Assembly: GCA_019054805.1 (NCBI GenBank)
Contig: JAHQIY010000002.1
Coordinates: forward strand, 7,750,001 to 7,814,000
Direction: 5' to 3'
DNA length: 64,000 bases
Source: Brachionus manjavacas
Lineage: Eukaryota > Rotifera > Eurotatoria > Ploima > Brachionidae
Shown here: in pieces, positions 12,171 to 25,339 of the stretch
Layout: each line of letters opens with the position of its first letter
Numbering within the stretch: the stretch's first letter is position 1
Program-made: the position numbers and the translations under genes
Notes under the pieces: model-generated
Told to the model about the DNA's origin: nothing
The model's database searches: none
What the model saw: only the letters and a program-made list of their open reading frames with translations

Positions 12171-13201
12171 TTTTTATAAAAAATTTGAAAATCTTATTTA
12201 AGAAAAATAAATAAAATAAAAAATGAAGAGCTAATGGGTCTTTTAAAGACAAGGACCACTTTTCTAAAGCATGCAGACTGAATAGAAAGTTAACTCGTTC
12301 TGATAAGCCACGAGTAATTAAAAACAAAAGTGAAGAAAATTTAATAATATTTGAAATTTCCAAATTTAGTAAAAAAAAAATTCCAAATCGTTCATGCTAG
12401 AGGAACAATAGAAATTTAGGCACCGTTAAATAACGAAGCCAAAGAGCATCGTGACAATTTTTAAAAATAAATATAGAATTTCTTAAAGATTATTTGATTA
12501 TGATGCATTGATAACTTGTGGGAAGTTTATGTAAAACCGCAGTTCCGTATCATCCTGTACAGATGTCTTTTTGTCTTTGGATTATTGGTACGTGCTTATA
12601 AAGCATGGATAAATTACGCTTTTAATTATTAGCCCAATAAATTAATGGAGGTTACCGATAAGGTTCTGACGCAAATCGATCATATTTGCTTTTTATCAAA
12701 CAATATTCTGTCATTATTTAACTACTCTCTCACTTTTCATTCAAGATTCTTACTTTCTCTTTCCTTTCTTTTTCCGTAACAATCCTTAATTTAATGCCTC
12801 TAATAAAAAATCAAAAAAAAAACTAAAAAAAAGCACATATTGACGTAAAGCTTTTTTTATAATTTATCAAACAATAAAAAAGCTTTATGCATTTTGTAAC
12901 TTTCAAATTCAATCTAAATAGTTTGCTTCTGCGTAGTTTGAGTGACAAGCTGATACGCGCCCATTATAAATAAAAAACATTCTAAATTCTGATAGCCTGT
13001 GTTTAGATTTAATTAAAAAAATGAAATTAAAAATTAGATATTTTTTGAAATTTTTTATTTTTATTTAATTCGATTTGATAAGTAAAAAAATGTGTTGAAA
13101 ATCCAGGTTTTTCGATTATGTAATCTGAAAGAAAAATCGATATGAAGACGATAGTTTTGTTTTATCGATAAAAATTTTGAAATGTTATTTTTTAATTTAA
13201 G
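12171..13201. other. Non-coding stretch upstream of the RasGRP exons
   Basis: No exon or recognisable repeat protein was found. It ends in a pyrimidine-rich acceptor (TTTTTTAATTTAAG) at 13201 that opens the first confident RasGRP exon. A promoter, a 5' UTR intron or a long cis-intron could occupy this stretch. Confidence 0.4.
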
Positions 13202-16200
13202 ATTGAAAAATTGTGCCCCATGAAATCTCTGCCGGAAGATTCGTGCAGAAAAATAATTGAGCTAAACAATTTGGAACCGCAGAGTTCAAAAACTGAAACA
13301 TTTCAAAGCCAAATATCGTTTGAAATAAATGAGAAGCCGAACTATCATTCGGTACGCGAATCACCGCCGCTGAAGCGAACACATGCAATTACCGATCTCC
13401 ACTCAATGGACGACTACAGTCCGGTCACTTTTGCCTCATCAGCTAGTCTTAAATCCGACCAAACAGAAGAAACTTCTGCATCACAGACATTTTACATTGA
13501 AGAGCTCAATGAAGTAATAAAGGGTATCAAAGTGCGGGCCGCTAATCTTCCCAAATTAATCGAAATTTTAGTAGAATCATTTGGTAAATAAGTTTATTAA
13601 AAAATTTTTTTTTTAATATATTTAAATTTTTCTTGTCATAGATGAGTCTGGGAATCTTAGCCCAGGGACCGACTTCCCGCGAGTTTTTCTCCTAATGCAC
13701 AAGTGGTTCATGGAATCCGAAGAGTTAGTTAATATGCTTTCGGGTCTGTATTTAAAATACGAGGATTATCACACCCAGCATTCCAATAGTTATCAATTAA
13801 GAATATGCTACACGTTCAGGTGAGCTTTTTTTTTAGTTTTTAATTGCATAATTTTAATTTATCAAAATCAAAATTTAAAAAAAAACTGAAACAGTCTAAA
13901 AATTTTTTTATGAAATTGAATTTTATATTAAAAAAAATCTAGATCGTCGTTAAAGGATTAAAATCAGAATATTTTTAAAATTAATAAATAAATTGAAAAT
14001 TGTCGCATAGAAAAAAGTGAATAAAAAAATTATCTGTTTTATTGCTTTTGTTTGGGATTAACAAATTTTGTTTAAAAAAATTAAACAGTAATTTTTAAAA
14101 TAATTGTCAATAATTAAAAAAAAACTGAAATTAATTAAATATATTTTTTTACAGTTTTTGCTCCTTCACTGCCGCTTTTATAATCAAACATTTTACAAAT
14201 TTCTAAAAAACTCATTCAAAAGAAATACTCTCTAACTTACTAAATTTTATTTTAGTAAATCAGGATATTGATATTTATGCTGAATCTATTGATTAGAGTG
14301 AAAATTAATTTTTTTAAAAAAATCACAAAATAAAATTAATGTTTGATTTTTATTCCATTAACTTTCAGTTTATCTCAATTGTGAACAAGTAATTTCTCAT
14401 AACTTAATAAAGCCATCTCATAACTTTTTCATCAAAGATAAAAAAAAAATTTTAATTTTTAATATTATTTATGATAGAATAGGGTTAATAGTCAATAGTC
14501 ATATGTGACCAAGTCCGACGTCAGATTAGGTGAAAAAACTTGACCACCAGAGAAATGTAGGAGTGTAAGGCAAACAGCATTCGAAAAACAAGTGGTTAGA
14601 AAAATATTGTGTAAACAAAAGCAATTTTACGTGACCAAATAAAATAAAATAGACAAATATTTAATTAATTTTGTTATGAAGCTTCTAAAACTCTTCTCAT
14701 TAAAAAATTTCCGCATACTGCCCATTTCAGTTGTTGACTTTGTTTGTTCTTAACTTATTAAATTTTTTTTGAGTATTATTTTTTATATGTCTCTTAAATA
14801 TCTTTAAATATAGAGTCGATTATCTTAGAGAAATTCCTTAATTCTGTTATAGGTTGTAAAACAAAGCCTGTCTATTAAAAAAGTTGATTTTTTTTGGATT
14901 CTTAAATAAATATTTTGTTTTCATGTGAACTTTATTTTTATTTATGAAAATTATTTTTTTTCAGAAATTTAAGAAAATGAATGCCAACAAGTCTTTAAAA
15001 AAATATGCATTATATTGTTATTTTTATTTCGTTAATTGAATAAAAAATAACTTAGATTATTTTTATTTTAAGATACTGGATAAACACGTTCACATTTCAC
15101 TTTGTCTTAGACAATTTACTCATTGAATCCCTGAAAAAATTCACCAACATAATAGCCATAAATGGTCACAAAGATCAATTGAAATTTTTCGACATCTCAA
15201 AAATAGAATGTTATGACTGGATGAGAAAGCTGACCACAAAAAACCCACTCAAACCAAAGCAAAAAATCGCGCTAGGCTTTGATAAAATGGAGCCCGAAGT
15301 ATTGGCCAGTCAACTTACTTATTTAGAATGGAAGACCCTACGCAGAATAAGTGTAGGATATTTTTTTATTCTTAAAACAAATCAGACTAAATTTTCCTAG
15401 TTCCAGGATTACAAATCTTATGCAATAAAAGGAAGCATTCAGAACAATCCTCCATTAGAGAGGTCCATTCAATTGTTCAATGGGTTGTCCCAATGGATCC
15501 AATGTATGGTATTGAGCAAGACTACCCCAAAACAGCGGGCCGATATTATACACAAATTTATAGAAGTTGCTAAGGTAAAATAAAATACTAAATAATTATT
15601 TTTCTCATTCTCTCTCTAAGTATCTGAGACAACTGCAAAATTTCAATTCCTTAATGGCAGTTATTGGAGGCATTTGTCATAGCGCTCTAGCCCGTTTGTC
15701 CAAAACAAATTTGTACCTATCTGTTGAAGACCAAACAGTCTTAAGCGACTTTATGGAGTTGTTATCATCCAACTGTAACTATGGTCAATACCGAAAAACT
15801 ATAAGTGAAATAAAAAATTTTTGGATTCCGATCATGTAAACTTTATTTTAAACTAGAAAAAAGCTAATTAATTTTTTTGGTTTCAGTGGCATACATTTAA
15901 AAGACATGATTTCTTTGCACACTGCTCACTTGGACAGATTAGACAACGACTTAATTAACTTTCGCAAAATGGCTAAATTGTCGGTGATATTTCAGAGTGT
16001 GACTAATTTGCAAAATTCAGTGCCACCGGTGCAGGAGAACCGGGACTTGATAAAGCTATTACAGTTATCATTGGACATGAGCTATTCTGAAGATGAGATA
16101 TATGAACTTTCGCTAACCCGGGAGCCAAGAACTTCTGTCTCTTCGGTAGAAAAAAATAAAAACAAAAAACTTATTTAATTTCTTTTTTTTTAGCCGAGTA

Positions 16201-19200
16201 CGCCATCAAGAATTTCCGCTTTTGCCGATTGGGCTAAGAGCATTTCGACCCCTCTTGATCCTCAAACAATTCAAAAACACGTCAATTCCATGGTCGATGC
16301 TGTTTTCAAAAATTATGACCACGACCGCGACGGTTTTATATCTCAAGCTGAATTTAATGAAATTGCTCAAAATTTTCCCTTTATTGACACTTTTGCTGTG
16401 CTCGATGCCGACAAGTAAGAACTTATTTTCCAGGTCTACCTTAAAATTTGATCACTCAGTCACATTTTTTTAAAACAAAATTTGACCGAGTGCTCAATAT
16501 TTTCGAACCAGACAAAAAATGATTGTGGAGTAGAAAATTTTTTTAATACTAAATTAAAAGCTTATAAAAAATATCTTATTTCTAAAAAAAAAAATTGGTA
16601 AATTAATTTATCAAGATTTTGAATTTGTTCACTTGTTAGCGGTAGCTAAAAAGGCTTTTGAATGAAACAATTTTTCAGAATTGAAATTTAATTGAATTAA
16701 TCTAATTCTCAAGATAAATATTTACTATCAGCAACTAGTAAAGAACTCGAAAAAATTAATTTTTGTTTATTATCGTATCATTGTATTATTTTATTGTGTT
16801 AGTTGAATTACTAAATAAAGATATTGAGAGTAATCTAAATAAAAAAAAATTATTTCTTTATTTTGATAGAATACTTAGATAAGTGGCTTAAAAAATTTTT
16901 AATTTTTTAAAACTTATCACTTTTTTAGGGTATAAGTCAAATTTTAAAAAATTAAACCTGCTGCTTTTAAAAGTTAGAATTTCCTAGTTCCAAATAAAAG
17001 CACAATTACAGATTTACTTCCGAAAAGTTTATGTTCCAAAAACAAGAATTTTCAAATACGAAATTGCTTATTTTTGTATTTAATCGAAATAAATTTTTTG
17101 ATGAAATAATTAATAAAAAATTTTTAGATTTAACTTAATGATTTATGATCGTTAACTAACATTCTTAAAAAATATATTTTTTTAATTAAGAAATAAATTA
17201 AACTGGTTGAGTCGATAAGTTTATGATTTTTTTTGGCAAATGAAGTTAATGATCATGATCATGCTACTAATATCATAAATAGATTCAAAAGCATATTTTT
17301 GGTTGTGGTTTCAACATAATATGTCTCAGTATTAAATTCTTTATTAAAGAACTACTTTAGATCTTCTTTTAGATCGTTTATTTATTTAATTTAGAATACT
17401 TTTGGTATTTAGAATTAAAATTTTTTATTTTTTCTTGCTAATTTGAGAAAAAATACAATTAAACTAAACAATCAGTTGGATCTATCTTTAAATAGCTGAG
17501 AATCTAATAGCTGTGTCAAAAAAAACTTGTCAAAATAGCAAAGAAAATTATAATCATAGCAGTGCCAAAATCGCTTTTTTAACAAGATGAAAATATCTCT
17601 TTCATTAAAGCAAATAAAAATATCCATTTCTAAATAGCTTAATTATAGATTTATTTCATTTTTATTAAAATTTCTAAAAAATACTGATGTAAATGATCTA
17701 GCTTTAAATCGTAATTCAATTAATTTAAGTGATAAAGGTAAAATCACTCGATCTTAAAAGGTTTTTCACAACTTAGTTTTCAAAACTATTATAATTAATT
17801 CAAAAACGTCTATTTGAGTTATTAAATAATCATGAAAAGATAAAATTAGATGAATTTTATTATTTATTATTTATTTATTTGTATATCTGTATCGAGCTAA
17901 GGCTCCTTCAGATTAAAAAAAAAGTAAAATAAAATAAGTTAAAATAGAAGAAAATTAAAATTAGATATATTGATATAGAGAATAACAGGATACATATTTT
18001 TAAATGTCTGATTTTTCAGGGAAAAAAAAAGAAATAGTAAGGTAGCAATTACACAATGGAGTTGAGATGAATTTTACAATAGTTTAGCTTTAATATTAAA
18101 ATATTGATTAATAACTTAATTATTTAATTCAATTTTTTTTCGTGTCATAAAACAAACTTTTTTTCAAATAAACTTAGCTATTTTCAACAAAGTTTTTTTT
18201 TTTGGCTATTTTTGACTTTACCTGTCTATTTTTAAATGATTTATTTTGACATATCTATTTATAAAAAGTGGCTATTATGTTGATTTTTTTTTGAGATATT
18301 TTCACCGTTTCCCCTATCAGTTATAGATGATATTTTTTTAAAGGAGTTTGAGACTGATAGGGGAGATTAAAATTTTTTAAAAGATATCGAAGCCGAATGT
18401 ATGCAAAATAATGAAAGTCTTATTGAAAAATGTATAAAAAAACCCAGTGTTTTTCGTCAATCAACTTAGTTAAGTGAATACCTGTCTGAAGCTCAGATAT
18501 CACTTAATATTGAGCAGCATAAATTGATACAAGGTTTTCAAACAAGATAGCACTCTACTTAAATGATGATTGAACGCTCATAAGAACAGTAAGAGAAAAT
18601 TAATCACGCTTTTAAAAAACCCGTATAGCCGAAAGGTTTTCGTGTTAGTCATGCAAGCAGAGGATCGAGGGTTCAAAACCCGCTAAGGGTGAAAAAATCT
18701 TCAAAATATCTCTGCAATACGGGGCGAAAGTTTAGACCTTTTTCATCATAAAAATAGGGGGAACAGTTTCGACTGGGTAATAATTGCGGTGTAGATGATC
18801 AACTCGATGCAGTAGCCTTTGTGTAAGATCGGAGCCGTTGCTCAAAAAGGTACTTCAAAAGGAGATGAGCGCCTCCCCAATATCCACTAGGATAGAATAG
18901 GAACAAGTATATTTTAGATCTTGATTAGAATTTTTTACAATATAAGTTAAAATTTACCATAATTTGGATAAAACTTGAACTAGAAAAAAAAGTTATTCAG
19001 TAATTTTTTGTCCAATTCTTGCCTTTATTTTAGCCAACAATCAAACTTAACTCTTAAAAAATTAAAGTCATGTAAGAAAAAAATAATGATACAAAGTAGA
19101 AATAAAAACGAAATAAATTTGAGTTTAAAAAAAATTTATCACATGTTTTAGATGACTGAAAAACTACTAAATAATTGAATTTTTTTACTTTTCTATGAGT

Positions 19201-22200
19201 ATTAGGCAAAGTTTTATGGTAAGTTATTTTACTCAAAATTTTAAAATTAAATATTTTTAATTAAATATTATTATTTCATTTGGATGCTTCTATTTATTTA
19301 TTTATTTATTATTATTATTTATTTATTTATTTTTTTAACTGTACCGAGCTTAAGCTCCTTCAGAATAAAAATATAAAATAAAAATTAAGTTAAGTAAAAT
19401 AAAATCAAAAAATAGAAATAAAAATATGAAAAAAGTTTATGAGAGTTAAAAGTAAAATTAAAAGTAAATAAGATAATCTATGCTTTGTGAGCTTAATAAA
19501 TTAGTGATCTTGCTTAAAATCATATTCTGAGCTGATTTATTTATTAAATTTTTTAATTTTTTAGTTTTAACGTAATCATTCGAATTGAGTGACATCTTTA
19601 TTGACATGTCACTAAATTCGCATAATTACGTTATTTTACTTTAATTTCAAGATTTAGTTTATCTAAAGAGTAAAAATAAGTTTTATTGATTAATTTTAAA
19701 ATAATGAAAAATAAATATTTAAGTTAAAATTATTTTTTTTTGTTTAATATCTAATGGACTCTTGAATGTACCATTCGACCCCAATTATATCCAAAACTTT
19801 TTGAACTTTGGTCAAAATCAAAAGATAAAGTTTTAATAAATTGACTTTTTCAACTACTTATTTTATTTTTTTATTTATTTACAAATAGCCTTTAAGGCCG
19901 GCTGCTTGGAGATCGCACGTTCCCATTTCAGCAAATTAAGCGCTATGCAAAAATAATTTACTAGATTTACAAATTATACAGTTTTTAAATTATCAAAAAA
20001 AGTTTTTTAAAAGCATAAATTAAAGTTGAAGATAAAAAAAAATAAAAAAATTGTTTAATTGAGATGTTTTAGTATCGATTTAATCGGTTTAATTGCATAG
20101 TTGTTGTATGAGTTTACGATTTTTGCAACATCTTTATCATATAAGGTTGAGCGAGTTAGATAGTTTGTTGTTAATTTTTTGAGCCTTTGTTTTACTGTCG
20201 ACATATTCGCGATTGCGTGGAGTATATTATTACTTGTATTTCGATTGACTTTAAAAAATAATTTTGAGTGCTTTGTTTTGAATAATTTGAAGTTTTTTTC
20301 TAATTTTTTCACGAGTTATATGATATGGTAACATACTGTATTGAACTATTGATTGTAATGTTAGCTTATAGACTGTAATTAGTGTTTTTGATTTGATCCC
20401 ATAATGTTTTGAGCTTAGTATTTTAAGCAAGTTTAATCTTTTATTACATTTGTTGATTATTTCGGTGAAATTAGTTTCGAAATTAAGACCGTGATCGAAA
20501 TTAATACCCAAAATTTTTGCTTGTTTTACTTTTTCAATTTTTTGATTGTTTATTTCTAAGTTTAAGTTCGACGAAAGCTCATACGATGGTCTATTGTAGT
20601 TGTTGGCAATTAACATGCATTTTGTTTTGCGAATATTGAGTTTCATACCCCACTTTTGTGAATATTTATTGATTTTGTCGATCGCTTTTTGTAACAATTT
20701 ATTTATTTTTTTTAAACTTTTAGCACTAAACCAGACTGTGATGTCATCAGCAAAGAGCGCAAATTTAACTCCGATTTTTTTAAGTTCGTTTTTAATGTCG
20801 TTTATGAAGATCGCAAATAATAGGGCACTTAGGCAGCCACCTTGGGGTATACCTGATTTGATCAGTTTTTTAGTTGAGTCTAACTCGTCGTTTATTTGAA
20901 AAGTTCTTCCTTGAAAACTACTTATTCACTTGGATCAATTGATTCATAAGATGTTTGCACAATGACAAACTTTTTTCTCCGTATCGGATTAAAAGAAAAT
21001 TCACCTAATGTTTGAGTTATACTGGCGATTTTATTTCTTAGTTGTCTATCTTACTTTGTTGTATTTATGGCTACTTCCCAATTTACTTATTCCTCTTCTT
21101 AATTTTAAATAAAAATTGCATTGTTATTTTTCAAATAACAATATATTTTTAGTTTAGTCCTCTAACCTTTGTCAGTTACTAAATAGTCCAAGTTTGAGGA
21201 TTTCTTTAGAGCTGAAATTAAAAAAAGAATTTTAAAAATATCATTGAGTCAAGTACTGACTTTGACTTAATGAATGATAAAAAAAAAGTTTAATTTTAAA
21301 TAGTTTATTGAATAATTGTTGAGCTCTAACAATTTTAAAACTTAGTGTAATAATTAAATAATATCTTATTTAGCACTCAGAATTGAATCATTATTTACAC
21401 ATATAAATTCATTTCAAGAACTTTAAATTCTAATGGATAATGTTTATATCAGGAACTGGAAGCGTCCAACTTCTGAGGTACGTGTCAAGTACATTAATTC
21501 TTAATTATCTTTGTGCATCAGCTGAGAAGCTTTAACAACCAGTATTTTTATCGAAAAGTAAAATCCATTTTATTAGAAAAATGGAAAAAATTTAAATGAT
21601 AATTTTTTTGTTTAAAAATTATCTGAATATGTTGATCGAAAATTTATATTTAGAAAAAATACAGTGACTATGAAAATTTATTTTTATTCAATTTTGTTTT
21701 CTGTTAAAAAAAATGATATTTTATCAATCTTTAATTAATTTAAAAAAAATCCCATTTTTTAATTATTCTTGCCAAGAAAAAAAAAAAGTAAACTAAATTA
21801 GTTTAAATGTTAAAGTACGACATCAAGAGAAGGATATATTGTCGATTTTTTTTTACTAAATATGTACACACGCTAAAAACACAATTAATTCTTTAACGAA
21901 ACCCATGCTTATAATTGATTTTTTTCTTAAAAAACTAAAAGTTTATATCTAATGAAAAAATTGAGTTTCTGTTTTTGAGCCAGCACTTTATCCCTTTAAT
22001 TCTTTTAAGTCTTCAAAACTTAAAAATCTCTTCAATTTTATTCTAAAAAATCTCTTCAATTTTATTCTTAAATTCATTACATAAATTCATTGAGCTAATC
22101 TTACTTTTTTTGAACATTAAAAAAAAATAAATTTCAAATATTCAAAAAAAATTTGTCAAATAGTCAAGACTAATAAATTATTCAAGCCATGAAACTTAAA

Positions 22201-23988
22201 ATATCAACTTCATTTTGTTTTTGTTGTGCTAATTTTCATATTACGGTAGATTTAATTTTAAATAACTTAAGTTTTTCACTTTTTTTTAATTTAATCTATA
22301 AAAAAAATCTAAAGATTAATCTAAATAATTGAAGAAAAAACAAAATTAAAATAAAATTTTTTTGTCTCAGAGATGGCATGATTAGCGGTGAAGAGATGAA
22401 AAATTATTTTTTGAGGGCCAACTACCATGCTTTAAAAACCGAATTCAAACACGACTTCCACGAGACCACATATTTTAAGCCCACCTTTTGCAACCACTGT
22501 GATGGATTTGTAAGCCTAAAAAAAATTCCAAAAAAAATTCTAAATTTTCCAAAAGCTCTGGGGTCTGATCAAACAGGGATGGAAATGCAAAGACTGCGGA
22601 ATAAATGCTCACAGAGTGTGCAAAGACCGAATTGTGATGGAGTGCCGATCGAAGCGAAACCTGGCGATGTATCGCCAAGCGTCTTCGACCGACTCGGCCC
22701 GCAACCGGTCGGTGTCGGCGCGTTCCTCGACCCGCGAGCAACCCAAAGTCAAACAAAAGGCCACACAGACCGACAACTTCGACGACCTGTTCATGTCAGA
22801 CGAGAGCGACTCGGATGCAGAGGACACATACAACAAACAAAGCAACAACACATCATTCACCAGCTCCACTCTAGTTGAGACCGAGATAACTGAAGTGAGC
22901 CCCGAGGAAAAAGGTGAAAAATCTACTGTTAATTCCGTGTCCCGGTCAAGCCGCTTGGCCTCCTATTCGGGCAAAAAATCTCCCAAACGCCGCAAATCAC
23001 TTCCTTCTCAATGCAGTCTAACTGTCGAACCCCATTCGGTAACTCTCATACCCAGAGGACCACTTATTTGTTCAAATAGTGAAAATTTGGAAAACTGGTT
23101 GCCGGACAAAATGCTCAATTCGGGTTTTAAAAGTGCTGGTAAAACAGGCGCTGACCAAACGAGCCTTAATGTCAACTTGAACAAAAATGTGTCACTAAGC
23201 CAAACAATTACAGACAAGATATCATCAAGCAAAATTTTGGACTCAACTTTGGGATGTAACTTGGTCGAAAAAGACTCTGATTTGCATTTGTCATCCAAAT
23301 TGGTCAACATTATGCCAGGTTCTAGTCAAACATCGAGCGTAGAGGATTCGTGTTCGATTGTGAACACCACTAAGCCTTTTACCAAGATATCCACCTTTGC
23401 CTCGATTCTGGACTACAATAAAAAGTTTGAGAAAAAAAATTCCGAGTCTTTTTTGACGAGTAAAATGTCCGCGGCGAGCTCAGTCAATAAGCCAGTCAAG
23501 TTGATACCAAGACCGATTGAAACAATCGCGTTCAAGCCCTCTAGACTCGAGCTGGTCAATGTCAAATCGATAAGCTGTGAGTCAAAAAATTTGAGCGTGT
23601 CCAACGACCACAATAGAATCGAGTCCGACTCGGACTTTAACTATTTTAATGAAAGCTATCAGTCGGACAATTTGTACAGCTCCAACGATGATGATAATGA
23701 GGTTTTTTTAAGGCTTAAAGAAATTGAGAGGGTAAGAATTTGAAAAAAAAATTTTTAAATTTTTTGATAAATTTTTATGATTTTTATTAGGAGAAAAGTT
23801 GTGAAATTGAGGTTGAGTGTGAGTTGAAAAAAATTGAATATGATAGCGAGTCGAATATTGATCAGCAGGAGGATTGCGTTGAAGTGAGGCATAAAAATGA
23901 GTCTATTGATGATGATATTGATGATAGCGAGTTTTTGGAAGACGGTCCAAATGGTGAACTAAAAAGTTTAAAATTTAAGCTTTTCTAA
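13202..23988 (+). CDS. RASGRP: RasGRP-type Ras guanyl-nucleotide exchange factor
   Basis: Ten exons join in frame: 13202-13583 (first ATG 13220), 13642-13819, 15073-15352, 15401-15574, 15621-15835, 15887-16145, 16194-16414, 22371-22509, 22556-23731, 23791-23988. From ATG 13220 the protein has 1,067 residues. Order: disordered N-terminus; REM domain (about 100-215, with [13 protein letters not shown]); CDC25 exchange domain (about 218-460, with [15 protein letters not shown]); EF-hand loops at about 532-543 ([12 protein letters not shown]) and 561-572 ([12 protein letters not shown]); and a complete C1 domain at 591-640 with the H-X12-C-X2-C-X13-C-X2-C-X4-H-X2-C-X7-C pattern. The family loads Ras/Rap with GTP at membranes, recruited by diacylglycerol through C1 and tuned by calcium. 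Both EF loops keep acidic positions. The ~427-residue serine-rich, acidic tail after C1 is longer than I expect for vertebrate members. An upstream first exon at 2672-3463 is frame-compatible. Neighbours are unrelated. Confidence 0.95.
13820..15072. other. RasGRP intron 2, nothing recognised
   Basis: A 1,253-nt intron between the two REM-domain exons. A mildly GC-richer patch at 14470-14610 may be a decayed repeat, but I cannot name it. Confidence 0.5.
16415..17860. other. 5' part of the 6-kb RasGRP intron, nothing recognised
   Basis: AT-rich sequence after the donor within the second EF-hand loop. No coding or repeat structure was identified before the first LINE tail at 17861. Confidence 0.5.
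17861..17915 (-). mobile_element. Solo LINE 3' tail (GGAGC hairpin family)
   Basis: The minus strand reads CTGAAGGAGCC-TTAG-CTCGATACAG and then A-rich TAAA/TAAATAA units. The same signature occurs at 19291-19370, 35441-35485 and 54331-54385, the last attached to a coding LINE. I infer a strongly 5'-truncated insertion. Confidence 0.6.
18619..18905 (+). mobile_element. Candidate tRNA-derived SINE
   Basis: Positions 18619-18691 fold roughly like a tRNA. A 7-nt acceptor strand ACCCGTA faces TAAGGGT with one mismatch. An A-box (TAGCCGAAAGG) and a perfect B-box-like T arm (GGTTCAAAACC) are spaced as in a pol III promoter, and the anticodon loop position would read CAT. The D and anticodon stems are poor, so it is not a functional tRNA. 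The following ~200 bp are clearly less AT-rich than the flanks and end near 18905, the layout of a tRNA-headed SINE. It lies in the RasGRP intron. No second copy in the window was recognised. Confidence 0.5.
19291..19370 (-). mobile_element. Solo LINE 3' tail with perfect GAGCTTAAGCTC palindrome
   Basis: On the minus strand: TTCTGAAGGAGCTTAAGCTC, then GGTACAG, then a long run of AATA/AAT units. The 12-bp palindrome is at 19346-19357. Same family signature as 17861-17915 and 54331-54385. Confidence 0.65.
19862..20932 (-). mobile_element. Jockey/CR1-type LINE, 3' half with reverse transcriptase core, frameshifted
   Basis: Reading from 20932 downward, the minus strand encodes a reverse transcriptase C-terminal half: [13 protein letters not shown], then FADDITVWF with the catalytic aspartates intact, then [14 protein letters not shown] and [10 protein letters not shown]. 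The frame breaks at a six-A run (20253-20258, a T run on the coding strand); removing one base would continue the frame to the stop near 20055. The 3' UTR ends at a GCC-TTTAA-GGC palindrome (19888-19898) and an A-rich TAAA tail at 19862. The 5' part (endonuclease and N-terminal RT) is missing. Located in the RasGRP intron in antisense. Confidence 0.85.
20933..22370. other. 3' part of the 6-kb RasGRP intron, nothing recognised
   Basis: AT-rich sequence leading to a good acceptor (TTTTTTTGTCTCAG) at 22370. A short local duplication of ATCTCTTCAATTTTATTCT occurs near 22024-22070. No gene seen. Confidence 0.5.
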
Positions 23989-24147
23989 CAGTGTCTTTAA
24001 TTTGCTTTAGTTTTGATTGTTTTTTTGTTTATTTTGTTTTTAACTTTTTTTTGTAAAAATTAAAATGTAAATTAAAATGTACATTTTTTCTCAATGTCAA
24101 TTTTAAGAGTTTACTTTAAATTCTATTACTTTTTAAAAAATTTTAAT

Positions 24148-24153
24148 AATAAA
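24148..24153 (+). terminator. Candidate poly(A) signal of RasGRP
   Basis: AATAAA 160 nt downstream of the RasGRP stop codon at 23986-23988. In AT-rich DNA the hexamer is common, so the position, not the word, is the support. Confidence 0.35.
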
Positions 24154-24475
24154 ATTTTGCTAGTGCAGAAAATTTAACAGTTAACTTTTACCTAATATTG
24201 TGATTTTTGATTTCAATTTTGGTTATGAAATAATTGTTTTTTTCAGCAAGCTGCTGCTTTTATATATTTGGAATATAATTTTGATAAGCTATGGCAGGAA
24301 ACCTGCGGAGCGAGACCAGCTGTAGTGTCACTATGGTAGCTGTCTTTCCTAGAAAAAAATTAGTCTGAAATAAATTTAGAATCAAAAAAACTTAAAGCTC
24401 AATCGAGGATTCATAGGTAACGAAATATTTTCTAAAAAATCTTAATTTTATTTTTAACAACTTGTGTTTTTTATT

Positions 24476-25330
24476 TCAATGGGTAACTCGTTCTAGTTCT
24501 TGACTTCTCAAAGAAATTTTCGGGTTGTCTTGTCCTGGGATACTACTTGCAGGACCGTCAGTTGAAAAGAATTTACTTTTAAGCATAGAATTTTTCCACG
24601 TCACCAAGCTAACTTGTTTAATACACTTTAAAAATTCTATTAGGTCTCCTATTTCACGTCTCGCTTTTAGAGACATTGAATCGAGCTCTCAACCTTTGTT
24701 CAAAGCTTAAGTGCCTAATTTCAGGGACCAATTTAGTTGCACAGCTTTGTATTTTTCTAATGTTTCTATATCTTTTTTCAAATATGGATTCCAAGCTGCA
24801 GCAGTGTACTCTAAGTGGGGCTTTACAAAAGCTACATAGAGCTGTCTAAAAGTGTTAATTGACCAGAACTAGAAAACATGTTTAAGCTGACCAAGAAAAT
24901 CATTTGCTTTTACGCTGCATGAGATCATTGACGGTTCCATTTAAGGTCACTCTAAAGGTGAATTCTGAGGTCTAGCTCAATATCTGTGTGCTGCATTTGT
25001 AAATTTTTCTTTGGTAATTTATTTTCGGAAAGTGCTGGTTTTTAAAGAATACAAATTTGCAGTTTTATTCATTGAGACTCATTTTTCATTTATTTTCTCA
25101 GACGAAATGTCTGTCACTGTCCACTTGAAGGTTTTGAACGTTTTGAATTCCGTTCCTTAAGGAGGCTATCAATTTGAATGCGTTCTAAAAAAAGCTTAAT
25201 GGCGCTACTAACTTCTTCAAGCGTGTCATTGATGAAAGTGTTAGAAAGTAAGATCACTCTTCACTTCTTTTCAAAAGGATGACTTTAGCCTAGGACGACT
25301 CTTTGTTTTTCTACTTGTTAAAAAGCCAGA
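24476..25330 (-). mobile_element. Decayed CR1-like LINE fragment
   Basis: The minus strand encodes QLYVAFVKPHLEYTAAAWNP followed by LKKDIETLEKYKAVQ and then SLKARREIGDLIEFLKCIKQ, the standard reverse transcriptase C-terminal module of CR1/RTE-like LINEs. Upstream, around 24880-25000, there are traces of the preceding DL.WN..C..AA.KA segment. Stops break the frame at two or more places. Its relation to the copies at 35882-36350 and 61700-62545 is by domain, not close sequence. Confidence 0.75.
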
Positions 25331-25339
25331 AAGCCAATT

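Noticed and set aside
18619-18691. Functional tRNA-Met gene
   Set aside because: CAT falls at the anticodon position, but the D and anticodon stems do not pair well, the variable region is too long and the sequence continues into a SINE-like body.
22475-22869. Minus-strand frames opposite the RasGRP C1 exon
   Set aside because: The + strand encodes a complete C1 domain in frame with the upstream exons; the minus frames are shadows.
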